From an uncultured Clostridia bacterium (GTDB taxonomy: Bacteria; Bacillota; Clostridia; Christensenellales; Borkfalkiaceae), in NCBI GenBank assembly GCA_904501815.1, contig CAJGCN010000016.1, positions 1-16,250 on the forward strand: 16,250 bases of DNA, in the 5' to 3' direction. The translations under genes and the position numbers were made by a program. Each line of letters starts with the position of its first letter. Positions within the stretch are counted from its first letter, which is position 1. Below, one piece after another: positions 1 to 6,440 of the stretch. A model generated the notes under the pieces. That model did no database searches. It was not told where the DNA came from and saw only the letters and a program-made list of their open reading frames with translations.

Positions 1-490
1 CCGTTTTACGGCATTTTTTTGAAATTTCTTTTAAATCGGCAATCTTTCCGTAGTAATCAGGCGAAGTGATAAACAGCGCGTCCGCTTCCGACGATTGCTC
101 AGGGAGCATTGCTAAGCCCAACAGTTTACAACCGTTCGCCACGCTTTTATGCGAATAAGGAGATACGGCAATCGATCGAACCCCACATTCCCGCGCGGCG
201 TATAACATAGACAACACGCCCGAAGTGCTTCCGTCCGTTAAGATAAACGAAGCGTATCCGCCTAAAATGCGGGCGATATCTTCCTGCGCTCTTTTAATCA
301 CGCCGTTGGGGGAAGATAAATTATCCGAAAAGGAAAGCTCGGTCAAATCGAATTTTCCGAGCTTATGTCCGGGCGTATGAAAAGAAATATGCCGTTTTTT
401 CGACGCTGAAAGCAACATCTGATAAATCGCACATTCCTTTAAAACTCTTTTCTTTAACCGAAAAGGATTTGCCGTCTTTTTCGCGTTCAT
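1..490 (-). CDS. Orn/Lys/Arg decarboxylase-like PLP enzyme, N-terminal part (3' end beyond window)
   Basis: The first 163 residues of a gene that runs off the left edge; ATG at 488-490 on the minus strand. The protein matches the N-terminal major domain of Orn/Lys/Arg decarboxylases of the aminotransferase fold (the SpeA/YaaO type of Firmicutes), which release CO2 from basic amino acids to give polyamine precursors. Visible family motifs are HTPGHK (38-43), LTELSFSDNLSSPNG (49-63), an AQED segment (68-71), the TDGSTSG loop (85-91) and SPYSHKSV (110-117), which normally contacts PLP. The active-site lysine lies beyond the window. The start is 18 bases after the stop of the upstream membrane-protein gene, so the two are probably co-transcribed; the ribosome site is weak (GGGTTGAG). 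Family assignment is firm. Substrate (arginine, lysine or ornithine) is not decidable from this part. Confidence 0.88.
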   Translation of the reverse strand, partial: MNAKKTANPFRLKKRVLKECAIYQMLLSASKKRHISFHTPGHKLGKFDLTELSFSDNLSSPNGVIKRAQEDIARILGGYASFILTDGSTSGVLSMLYAARECGVRSIAVSPYSHKSVANGCKLLGLAMLPEQSSEADALFITSPDYYGKIADLKEISKKCRKT

Positions 491-508
491 CTCAACCCTG
501 CCCCCGTC

Positions 509-1549
509 TTACGACCCTTGCGCGGGTTTCAACGCCGTGCAATAGCGTTCCACGAGCGCGTTTACGTAGAGAATAGTTTCGTATTGAAATTGCTTTTCCA
601 TATTCGGCGTGGATAAAAACACCAAATTCATATTCAGCGCAGTATCCACGTCCGTCATTTTTTCAGGGTCGTTAGGATCGTTTGCGTTGCGCTTGTCCTT
701 ATAAAAAATTTCTTCTTTAAGTTTACCCATCGTCCCTTCATTCGGGCACATATTTAAAGTGGTGATTTCACGCGTGTAGGTTTCGGTGATTTGCACCAAG
801 TTCTTTTGGTATGCAATATAGCCTTTCTCTAAATAGTCAAGGAATTTGATAAGCCCGTCGCGGTATTTTTCAATGCGTTCGTATTCCTTTTTAATACCTT
901 TTTTAATTTCTTCGTCCGATTGAAAACGCTTGTCGTCGTTCTTTTTAATCCGCTTTTTAAAATCCTTTTCTACCTTTTCCTTATCCAGCTCACCCGTTTG
1001 ATAATCCCCGCCGTAATAGCCGTTCACGTACTCCGTCATACGGGTAATCAAGCCCTTTTGCGCCACGTTGCCTTCGCTGTCGAGCGTATCTTCCAAGCTC
1101 AACACATAAATATAATATCCGCGCAAGAAAGTCTCCAAATAGGTGTAGTATTGTTTTTCTTCCGAGCCTTCCACCGTATACGACGCATCAGGATTTTTCG
1201 CATGCGCGGCAAACAATACGTCCCCTTCGTCCGTTTGCAAACGAGTATCGAGCATGGTGTTCACCATTTCATCTCCCCCCGTCGTGCTATCAACGGTGGT
1301 AAGTTCAATCACTTCGTGCGAAAATACGCCCTGCCTGCCTAAGCCGTAATACCGTTGATTAAAAGCGGCAGTAAGGGTTGAGCCTTTATAGTTCATCACC
1401 GTGAACTGTTGCGCAGGCGTGATGCGGGTTGCGGTCATGGTGAAAATAAGCGACCAAATTATGATCGCCCCCACAACGAACCCGATAATTTTCAGCCAGT
1501 CGTAAGAGAGCATTTGCCCTAATCTTTTTTTGGTTATTTTTGCATCCAT
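509..1549 (-). CDS. membrane-anchored extracytoplasmic protein of unknown function
   Basis: A 346-residue protein that I do not recognise. The N-terminus is short and basic, followed by one hydrophobic segment (about residues 19-40, LKIIGFVVGAIIIWSLIF). The remaining roughly 300 residues are hydrophilic, so it is predicted to be a single-pass protein with its bulk outside the membrane. A lysine/glutamate-rich stretch (about 190-250) is probably helical or coiled coil. There is no lipobox and no catalytic motif that I can name. It has its own spacer upstream with a TGATATAAT extended -10 candidate, and it lies just upstream of the decarboxylase gene with an 18-base gap, suggesting an operon. 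The start ATG has only AAGGG close upstream; a better AGGAG lies 14 bases away. The reading frame is long and uninterrupted, so the gene is probably real, but no function is proposed. Confidence 0.75.
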   Translation of the reverse strand: MDAKITKKRLGQMLSYDWLKIIGFVVGAIIIWSLIFTMTATRITPAQQFTVMNYKGSTLTAAFNQRYYGLGRQGVFSHEVIELTTVDSTTGGDEMVNTMLDTRLQTDEGDVLFAAHAKNPDASYTVEGSEEKQYYTYLETFLRGYYIYVLSLEDTLDSEGNVAQKGLITRMTEYVNGYYGGDYQTGELDKEKVEKDFKKRIKKNDDKRFQSDEEIKKGIKKEYERIEKYRDGLIKFLDYLEKGYIAYQKNLVQITETYTREITTLNMCPNEGTMGKLKEEIFYKDKRNANDPNDPEKMTDVDTALNMNLVFLSTPNMEKQFQYETILYVNALVERYCTALKPAQGS

Positions 1550-1607
1550 TTTCCCTTATTTACTCCTATCGGGAAGTTTTCGCGAGCCCCTGCCCGCTAT
1601 TTACTTT

Positions 1608-1616
1608 ATTATATCA
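1608..1616 (-). promoter_or_regulatory. candidate extended -10 promoter for the 509-1549 gene
   Basis: Read on the minus strand this is TGATATAAT, a perfect extended -10 (TGnTATAAT), about 60 bases before the start codon. No good -35 hexamer lies at the usual distance. A second TATAAT occurs at 1652-1657, also without a well-spaced -35. Confidence 0.4.
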
Positions 1617-1665
1617 CGCGCGCGTGAAAATTTCGTGTGCGTTTTGCGTGCATTATAAGACAACA

Positions 1666-1699
1666 CGCCGACCCGCCTTTTCGTCAAGGCAAATCGGCG
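1666..1699 (-). terminator. hairpin after lysS, candidate terminator
   Basis: Starting about 10 bases after the lysS stop. Two arms (1686-1699 and 1666-1679) pair as CGCCGA/TCGGCG and GCCTT/AAGGC, with TTT opposite GGG between them that could form U-G wobbles in RNA. The following minus-strand sequence (TGTTGTCTT) is only moderately T-rich, so termination may be incomplete. Confidence 0.45.
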
Positions 1700-1708
1700 C
1701 AAAAATTC

Positions 1709-3211
1709 TTATTTCTTCGGTTTCATTGTCGGGAACAAAATTACGTCGCGAATCGTCGCGCTGTCGGTAAGAAGCATTACCAAACGGTCGAAGCCAAGCC
1801 CAAGCCCGCCCGTAGGGGGAAGCCCGTATTCGAGCGCGTTGATAAAGTCTTCGTCGATTTGCGCGTCGTTATTCCCCTTTGCGCGCTTCGCATCCACTTG
1901 CTTTTGCATACGTTGTTTTTGGTCAATCGGGTCGTTAAGCTCCGAGAACGCGTTGCCGTATTCGTGTCCGCAAATGAAATATTCAAAGCGTTCGGTAAAC
2001 GCAGGATTCGACGGCTTACGCTTTGCAAGCGGGGAATTTTCAACGGGATAATCGTAGATAATCGTGGGTTGAATAAGTTTGTCTTCCACGAACGCGTCGA
2101 ACAATTCGATAAGCACCCAGCCTTTCGTGGCGTTTTCGTGTTCTAATTCCACGCCGAGCGCCTTTGCCGCAGCGCGCGCGTCTTCGTCGCTTTCCCACGC
2201 TTCGTAGTCTGCGCCCGAATATTTTTTCACCGCTTCCGCCATCGTCATTCTCGTCCATTCGCCCATGTGAATTTCCGTGCCTTGATAGGTGATATCGAGC
2301 GTACCGCAAACGTTTTTCGTCACCGTCTTATACAAATCTTCAATCATATCCATCATATCGAAATAGTCGCTATACGCTTCGTACATTTCAATAGACGTAA
2401 ATTCGGGATTGTGATAGGCGTCCATTCCTTCGTTTCTGAAAATACGCCCGACTTCGTACACGCGGTCCATACCGCCGACGATTAAACGCTTTAAGAAAAG
2501 TTCGGTTTCCACGCGCATATACATATCTAAATCCAACGCGTTGTGATGGGTTTTGAAAGGTCTTGCGTCCGCGCCGATTTCCAAAGGCAATAAGGTAGGC
2601 GTGTCCACTTCCAAATACCCGCGATTATCCAAATACGCGCGGATTTCTTTAAGCACTTTCGAGCGCACGCGGAAAGTATCGCGTACGTCCTTGTTCATAA
2701 TCAAATCCAAGTGGCGCAAACGGTATTTCATATCTACGTTTTGCAGTCCGTTGTATTTTTCAGGCAAAGGAAGCAAGGATTTCGACAACAGCGTAAGCTC
2801 CGTCACGTGCACGGAAACTTCCCCCGTTTGCGTTTTGAACACGAAGCCCTTTAAACCGAAAATATCCCCAATATCGTAGTCCTTTTTATAAGAAGCGTAG
2901 TTTTCTTCCCCGATATCTTGGCGGGTGACGTAGATTTGAATCGTACCGCTCTTATCGGCAATATGCGAAAAGGACGCCTTGCCCATGATACGGCGGGACA
3001 TCATTCTGCCCGCAATCGCCACCGTTTTGCCTTCGAATTTTTCAAAGTTCGCTTTTATCTCTTCCGAGTGCGCATCAACGGGGTATTTCACCTGCTCGTA
3101 GGGATTTTTTCCTTCGGATACGAGCTTTTGCAGTTTTTCACGGCGAATTCTCGCTTGCTCGATAAGCTGTTCTTCTTCCTGTACTTGCGTATTTACGGTA
3201 TTCTCTTGCAT
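1709..3211 (-). CDS. lysS: lysyl-tRNA synthetase, class II
   Basis: A 500-residue protein, the usual LysRS-II length. It charges tRNA-Lys with lysine in the cytoplasm. The N-terminal OB-fold anticodon-binding domain covers about 63-145 (VAIAGRMMSRRIMGKASF onward). The catalytic domain shows motif 2, FRNEGMDAYHNPEF (258-271), followed by TSIEMYEAY, and motif 3, GLGLGFDRLVMLL (about 469-481), near the C-terminus. ARPFKTHHNALDLDMYMR (216-233) is typical of LysS. The start is supported by GAGG about 10 bases upstream. It lies 60 bases downstream of greA on the same strand and is probably transcribed from the greA promoter, since I see no separate promoter in that gap. Greg-like pairing of greA with lysS is common in Firmicutes and Proteobacteria. 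Confidence 0.97.
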   Translation of the reverse strand: MQENTVNTQVQEEEQLIEQARIRREKLQKLVSEGKNPYEQVKYPVDAHSEEIKANFEKFEGKTVAIAGRMMSRRIMGKASFSHIADKSGTIQIYVTRQDIGEENYASYKKDYDIGDIFGLKGFVFKTQTGEVSVHVTELTLLSKSLLPLPEKYNGLQNVDMKYRLRHLDLIMNKDVRDTFRVRSKVLKEIRAYLDNRGYLEVDTPTLLPLEIGADARPFKTHHNALDLDMYMRVETELFLKRLIVGGMDRVYEVGRIFRNEGMDAYHNPEFTSIEMYEAYSDYFDMMDMIEDLYKTVTKNVCGTLDITYQGTEIHMGEWTRMTMAEAVKKYSGADYEAWESDEDARAAAKALGVELEHENATKGWVLIELFDAFVEDKLIQPTIIYDYPVENSPLAKRKPSNPAFTERFEYFICGHEYGNAFSELNDPIDQKQRMQKQVDAKRAKGNNDAQIDEDFINALEYGLPPTGGLGLGFDRLVMLLTDSATIRDVILFPTMKPKK

Positions 3212-3271
3212 TTTGTAAATCCTCTTTCCATCAGTAATTTCCCGCCAAAAAAATAGCGGGATGAAATATTT

Positions 3272-3739
3272 TTATTCGATTTCTTCGATTTTAAGCTCGT
3301 AAGCCCCTTCGGGCGCGTGAACGACCACGACCGTACCCGTCTTTTGCCCTAACAAAGCCTTGCCGACGGGGGATTCGTTGGATATTTTGTTCTGCATTGC
3401 GTTCGCTTCCGTCGTACCCGTGATTTCGTAGACTTCGTATTCTTCCATATCGATATCGTAAACCTTTACCTTCGAACCGATATGCACGGTGGACTTATCG
3501 CCCGTTTCTTCCACGATCGTAGCGTTCTTGATTTTGTAATCAAGTTCTACGATTTCCCCTTCGTTCGCCGCTTGCTCGTTGCGCGCCGCGTCGTATTCCG
3601 CGTTTTCGGAAAGGTCGCCGTGACTTCTTGCCTCTGCAATGCGGTCAACGATTTCTTGGCGTTTTACGGTCTGCAAATATTTCAGCCGTTCAACCGCCTC
3701 GTTGTACCCTTTTTTCGTCATATAAAAAATTTCCGACAT
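3272..3739 (-). CDS. greA: transcription elongation factor GreA
   Basis: A 155-residue protein of normal GreA length. GreA enters the RNA polymerase secondary channel and stimulates cleavage of backtracked transcripts. The N-terminal coiled-coil carries the diagnostic tip ARSHGDLSENAEYDAARNEQ (37-56), whose acidic residues coordinate the catalytic magnesium. The C-terminal FKBP-like domain follows from about 80 (VHIGSKVKVYD, then SPVGKALLGQKTG). The start is set by AGGAGGAG just upstream. The gene is preceded by a leader of about 170 bases with two hairpins and a consensus promoter (separate entries), and is followed by lysS. The spacer to lysS (3241-3260) contains a CCCGC/GCGGG hairpin without a following T-run. 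Confidence 0.97.
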   Translation of the reverse strand: MSEIFYMTKKGYNEAVERLKYLQTVKRQEIVDRIAEARSHGDLSENAEYDAARNEQAANEGEIVELDYKIKNATIVEETGDKSTVHIGSKVKVYDIDMEEYEVYEITGTTEANAMQNKISNESPVGKALLGQKTGTVVVVHAPEGAYELKIEEIE

Positions 3740-3815
3740 ATAACTCCTCCTGTTCCGCCACGTTTATTTTTGCCCTTTCGCGATCGGATAAAACGAACAA
3801 CCCCCTTAAAACACG

Positions 3816-3837
3816 AAAAAAACCGCTCTCTTTGCGG
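3816..3837 (-). terminator. leader hairpin 2 of greA: terminator-like with T-run
   Basis: On the minus strand CCGC, a 7-base loop and GCGG are followed directly by seven T (3822-3816). The stem is only 4 bp, but the layout is that of an intrinsic terminator. It lies within the greA leader, upstream of the ribosome site, so it would act as an attenuator. Confidence 0.45.
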
Positions 3838-3851
3838 AACGTTAAAAATAC

Positions 3852-3897
3852 AAACCGTGCATTTCCCCCGTAAACGTACTGCGGAAAGACACGGCTT
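3852..3897 (-). promoter_or_regulatory. leader hairpin 1 of greA: nested stem-loop
   Basis: A 46-base nested stem in the greA 5' leader. The outer stem is AAGCCGTG with CACGGTTT (8 bp, one G-U), the next is TTTCC/GGAAA, and the innermost is GTA/TAC around CGTT. It is followed by TTTGTATTTTT, so it may itself terminate. It begins about 12 bases after the predicted transcription start. Confidence 0.5.
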
Positions 3898-3915
3898 TTC
3901 TATTCAAGCTTTACC

Positions 3916-3944
3916 ATTATACCCGATTTTCAGGGTTTTGTCAA
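3916..3944 (-). promoter_or_regulatory. consensus sigma-A promoter of greA-lysS
   Basis: On the minus strand the -35 TTGACA (3944-3939) and -10 TATAAT (3921-3916) both match consensus exactly, with a 17-base spacer. The predicted transcript start is near 3909, giving a leader of about 170 bases. This is the strongest promoter in the window. Confidence 0.85.
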
Positions 3945-3963
3945 TGAATTTTCTCATTCTTTT

Positions 3964-4043
3964 AAAGAGTTTTTACGCCTTTTATCACTTTTTTTGCGAC
4001 CTTTTTCGACGGTTTTCTACGCTTTTTTGCATAAAAACTCTTT
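3964..4043. other. phased T/A-tract region with 12-bp inverted repeat
   Basis: Part of the gene-free stretch between the aminotransferase gene and greA. Seven T- or A-tracts (centres near 3972, 3982, 3992, 4004, 4015, 4026 and 4035) recur about every 10.5 bases, the helical repeat, as expected for intrinsically curved DNA. The region is bounded by a perfect inverted repeat, AAAGAGTTTTTA (3964-3975) and TAAAAACTCTTT (4032-4043). It lies directly upstream of the greA promoter. From 4044 to 4116 I see only AT-rich sequence and no clear terminator for the aminotransferase gene. Confidence 0.6.
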
Positions 4044-4116
4044 CTTTGTTATAAATATTCATAATTTCACAAAAACGCCCTAACATGGGTATAGCAAAGG
4101 AAAATATATTGCATAT

Positions 4117-5286
4117 TTATTTATTTTCCTGCATAAACCCTGACATTCTCTCAAACGCTTCGGATAAAGAATTCATAGAAACGGCGTAGGAAATGCGCAC
4201 GTTATTCGAACCAAATTTTCCAAACGCGCTACCGGGCACGACAGCTACCTTTTTACTCTTTAACAAACCGTTCGCAAAAGCTTCCCCGTCCATACCCGTT
4301 TTTAAAACGGAAGGGAATGCGTAGAACGCGCCTTGCGGCACAAAGCAATCCAAGCCTACTTCTTTTAAGGAATGAAGGACGAACTTACGGCGTTTGTCAT
4401 AAGAATCTCTCATCTCGGCAACGGTCGCAAAATCGTCGGAGAAACCGTCTTTTAACGCTTCCACCGCCGCGTATTGACTCATCACGGGCGCGCAGAGCAT
4501 ACCGTATTGATGAATTTTAAACATAGCGTCGTCAATTTCAGGCGGAGCGCAAACGAAGCCCAACCGCCAGCCCGTCATAGCAAAAGCTTTGGAAAACCCG
4601 CCGATATACACCGTGCGTTCTTTCATTCCCGGAACGTTCGCAATCGAATAATGTTTCTTGCCGTAAGTAAGCTCGGCGTCAATTTCGTCGGTAATCACGA
4701 GTAAATCGTGGCGAATAATCACTTCCGCGATTTTTTCGAGCTGTTCTTTTTGCATAATCGCGCCCGTCGGATTATTAGGATAGGTTAAAATAATCCCCTT
4801 CGTCTTCGGCGTGATCGCATTTTCCAAAAGTTCAGGCGTAAGCGCAAAGTTATCCTTTTCACGGCACTCGACCGCAACGGGCGTTCCGTCCGACATTAAA
4901 ACGAGCGGAGAATAAGAAACGTACGCAGGGTCAGGAATCAAGATTTCATCCCCCTGCTCCACACATGCGCGAAGGGCAAGGTCAATCGCTTCGCTCCCGC
5001 CGACCGTGACGATCGTATTTTTCGGGGAATAATCAAGCGAAAAACGCTCGGACAAATACCGACAAATCAACTCCAACAGCTCAGGCAGTCCGCGATTGCC
5101 CGTATATTGCGTGCGCCCTTTTTGCAACGCGGTAATCGCCGCCGCGCGCACCCGCCAAGCCGTGACGAAATCAGGCTCGCCGACACCAAGCGAAATCGCG
5201 CCTTTTTCCGATTGCACGATATCGAAAAATTTCCGAATCCCGCTCGGTTGTAATAATTTTGCTTTTTGATTTACGAACTCTCTCAT
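4117..5286 (-). CDS. PLP-dependent aminotransferase, class I/II (aspartate aminotransferase family)
   Basis: A 389-residue fold-type I aminotransferase of normal length. Visible are the substrate-region motif GVGEPDF (34-40), YTGNRGLPEL (61-70), the cofactor-binding GGSEA loop (97-101), YPNNPTG (169-175), the ring-nitrogen aspartate in TDEIDAEL (199-206), and the Schiff-base lysine K233 in GGFSKAFAMTGWRLGF. The subfamily is that of PatA/AspC-like enzymes, which transfer amino groups between 2-oxoglutarate and aspartate, alanine, aromatic acids or N-acetyl-diaminopimelate; the precise substrate cannot be read. It lies 20 bases downstream of an Lrp/AsnC regulator on the same strand, which suggests amino-acid-responsive control of the pair. 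The ribosome site is weak (AGAGAAAG), consistent with translation coupled to the regulator gene. Confidence 0.93.
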   Translation of the reverse strand: MREFVNQKAKLLQPSGIRKFFDIVQSEKGAISLGVGEPDFVTAWRVRAAAITALQKGRTQYTGNRGLPELLELICRYLSERFSLDYSPKNTIVTVGGSEAIDLALRACVEQGDEILIPDPAYVSYSPLVLMSDGTPVAVECREKDNFALTPELLENAITPKTKGIILTYPNNPTGAIMQKEQLEKIAEVIIRHDLLVITDEIDAELTYGKKHYSIANVPGMKERTVYIGGFSKAFAMTGWRLGFVCAPPEIDDAMFKIHQYGMLCAPVMSQYAAVEALKDGFSDDFATVAEMRDSYDKRRKFVLHSLKEVGLDCFVPQGAFYAFPSVLKTGMDGEAFANGLLKSKKVAVVPGSAFGKFGSNNVRISYAVSMNSLSEAFERMSGFMQENK

Positions 5287-5306
5287 AAGCTTTCTCTATC
5301 CCGCTT

Positions 5307-5798
5307 TTACGCCTGCACCGAAAGACGGTTGTCCGCGTTTTCCTTTTCCGTCAACACGCCTTCAATTTTATACTTTTTCAAAATAAAATGCGTTGCCGTG
5401 CTCAGCACGCCGTCGAACGTAGAAATACGCTCGGAAACAAACCTTGCGACCTTTTGCAAAGAAGTATCTTCAATAAATACGGCAAGGTCGTACGCCCCGC
5501 TCATTAAATACACGCCCTTAACTTCGGGGAACGAGGCAATTTGTCTGGCAATTCCGTCAAACCCTTCGGCTTTTTTCGGGGTCACCTTAACTTCGATTAA
5601 CGCTTCAACGAGCACTTCTTCGGCAAGCTCGCTATTCACGATTGCCGTATACTTCACGAGCAACCCGCTCTCTTCCATACCGCGAATACAATTTCTCACC
5701 GAGCTTTCGTCCACCGACAGCATAGCCGCGATTTTTTCTGCGGACATTCTGGCGTCTTGCGCCAAAATCCCTAAAATTTCCTTTTCCAAAACCGTCAT
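5307..5798 (-). CDS. Lrp/AsnC-family transcriptional regulator
   Basis: A 163-residue protein of normal family length. The N-terminal winged helix-turn-helix covers about residues 3-50 (LEKEILGILAQDARMSAEKIA, with SVDESSVRNCIRGMEESGLL as the recognition part). The C-terminal RAM ligand-binding and oligomerisation domain covers about 62-145 and includes VKGVYLMSGAYDLAVFIED. Members bind DNA as dimers or octamers and respond to amino acids. The gene is immediately upstream of, and co-directional with, the aminotransferase, so that enzyme is the likely target; this is inference. The start is well supported by AAAGGAGAT 9 bases upstream. Repeat copy A begins only about 45 bases upstream of the start codon, so the native promoter is displaced, lost, or replaced by sequence inside the repeat. 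Confidence 0.93.
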   Translation of the reverse strand: MTVLEKEILGILAQDARMSAEKIAAMLSVDESSVRNCIRGMEESGLLVKYTAIVNSELAEEVLVEALIEVKVTPKKAEGFDGIARQIASFPEVKGVYLMSGAYDLAVFIEDTSLQKVARFVSERISTFDGVLSTATHFILKKYKIEGVLTEKENADNRLSVQA

Positions 5799-5843
5799 GA
5801 TAGTTATCTCCTTTTAAACGTATTCAAAATTAAACCCCTTAAT

Positions 5844-6077
5844 AGGGTCAAGGGACGTTGTCCCCGTCGGGAAGTCCAGAAACTCAGTTTCTGGCGGGTG
5901 TGGGCAGAGCCCACGAAACAAGTACCCTTAACAGGAAAGCTCTGCTTTCCGTTTCTCGTGGCTTCACCACGTAATCGCCCAAAGGGCGAAATAGCGCAAC
6001 CTACGGTTGCTTAATTAAGTCCGAAATAGCGGGGCGTTGCCCCTGCACACCACAAGGGGATAATCCCTTTGACCCTT
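5844..6077. repeat. hairpin-mosaic repeat, copy A (about 234 bp)
   Basis: A near-full copy of a dispersed element that is also at 8533-8768 and 14263-14430. Imperfect terminal inverted repeats (AGGGTCAAGGGA on the left, TCCCTTTGACCCTT on the right) bound a row of mini-hairpins: GGGAC-GTT-GTCCC (5852), CCAGAAACTCAGTTTCTGG (5876), GTGGGC-AGA-GCCCAC (5900), GGAAAGC-TCT-GCTTTCC (5934), CGTGG-CTTCA-CCACG (5957), TCGCCC-AAA-GGGCGA (5975), GCAACC-TAC-GGTTGC (5996), CTTAATTAAG (6010) and GGGGC-GTT-GCCCC (6031), then an imperfect AAGGG/CCCTT stem (6053). It sits between the lrp-type gene and a small gene whose stop codon overlaps its right end. No coding capacity is apparent. Confidence 0.9.
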
Positions 6078-6330
6078 AATATAAGTTTTCCAAGAACAAA
6101 CAGTCGTAGCCGAGCGGTTCAACGAAATCTCGGCTTGCAAACTTCACGTGGTTGAATTTCGCAAAATTGAAAATGTGCGTTTTCGTTAATACCGGCGTAG
6201 GCACGTCGAACGTACCGCAAATATCCGTTAAATAGTCGAAGAAATGCGAATACGTCAGCTTTTCAGGGTTTTCGTATACGAATTGACACTTGATTTTGCC
6301 GTCTGTCATTAGTTTTGCCCAAATTTTCAT
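6076..6330 (-). CDS. small conserved-looking protein of unknown function (84 aa)
   Basis: An 84-residue protein beginning MKIWAKLMTDGKIKCQFVYE and ending CLFLENLY. It resembles a small uncharacterised protein family I recall from Clostridia, with the pattern MK(I/V)WAK, then PTPVL and an aromatic-rich C-terminus; this is from memory and not checked. A start 51 bases further upstream is possible in frame, but that extension would be encoded by promoter sequence. The chosen ATG has no ribosome binding site. Instead TTGCAA-17-TATAAT ends 9 bases before it, so the mRNA is probably leaderless or nearly so. The stop codon TAA overlaps the terminal inverted repeat of copy A. No membrane segment or catalytic motif is visible. 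Confidence 0.65.
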   Translation of the reverse strand: MKIWAKLMTDGKIKCQFVYENPEKLTYSHFFDYLTDICGTFDVPTPVLTKTHIFNFAKFNHVKFASRDFVEPLGYDCLFLENLY

Positions 6331-6339
6331 AGTAGTATT

Positions 6340-6368
6340 ATTATACACAAAAAATGAAAAAATTGCAA
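6340..6368 (-). promoter_or_regulatory. promoter of the 84-aa gene
   Basis: On the minus strand TTGCAA (6368-6363) and TATAAT (6345-6340) have a 17-base spacer. The predicted transcript start is only 3-4 bases upstream of the ATG at 6330. The -35 lies inside one arm of the preceding operon's terminator hairpin. Confidence 0.65.
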
Positions 6369-6388
6369 GCAACCAACGCACGCTTGCA
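6349..6388 (-). terminator. intrinsic terminator of the natAB-like operon
   Basis: On the minus strand TGCAAGC (6388-6382), an 11-base loop and GCTTGCA (6370-6364) are followed by ATTTTTTCATTTTTT. It lies about 55 bases after the permease stop. The other strand also carries a T-run next to the hairpin, so the hairpin could act in both directions. Confidence 0.7.
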
Positions 6389-6404
6389 GATTTTTTTCTA
6401 AATT

Positions 6405-6420
6405 TGTTTCACGGGAAACG
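6405..6420. promoter_or_regulatory. parS/Noc-site-like 16-bp palindrome
   Basis: TGTTTCACGGGAAACG matches the parS consensus TGTTNCACGTGAAACA at 14 of 16 positions. One half (GTTTCAC) is parS-like and the other, read from the opposite strand (GTTTCCC), resembles the Noc site half (ATTTCCC). It lies between the permease stop and its terminator. Binding is unproven and a chance palindrome is possible. Confidence 0.3.
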
Positions 6421-6440
6421 CTTAAATCCGCGCCGTTCCT

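Noticed and set aside
3482..4054. A 190-codon plus-strand open frame overlapping greA and its leader
   Set aside because: It is antisense to greA and its leader, rich in phenylalanine and arginine, as expected for a shadow frame. The GreA protein on the other strand is certain.
5852..6071. Row of regularly spaced palindromes considered as a CRISPR array
   Set aside because: The palindromes differ from each other in sequence and no identical direct repeat with variable spacers exists. The unit that recurs is the whole 235-bp element.
6331..6381. Upstream in-frame start giving a 101-residue version of the small protein with a hydrophobic N-terminus
   Set aside because: The extra 17 codons are the -35/-10 promoter region and terminator T-run. 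The protein starting MKIWAK fits the family pattern I recall.
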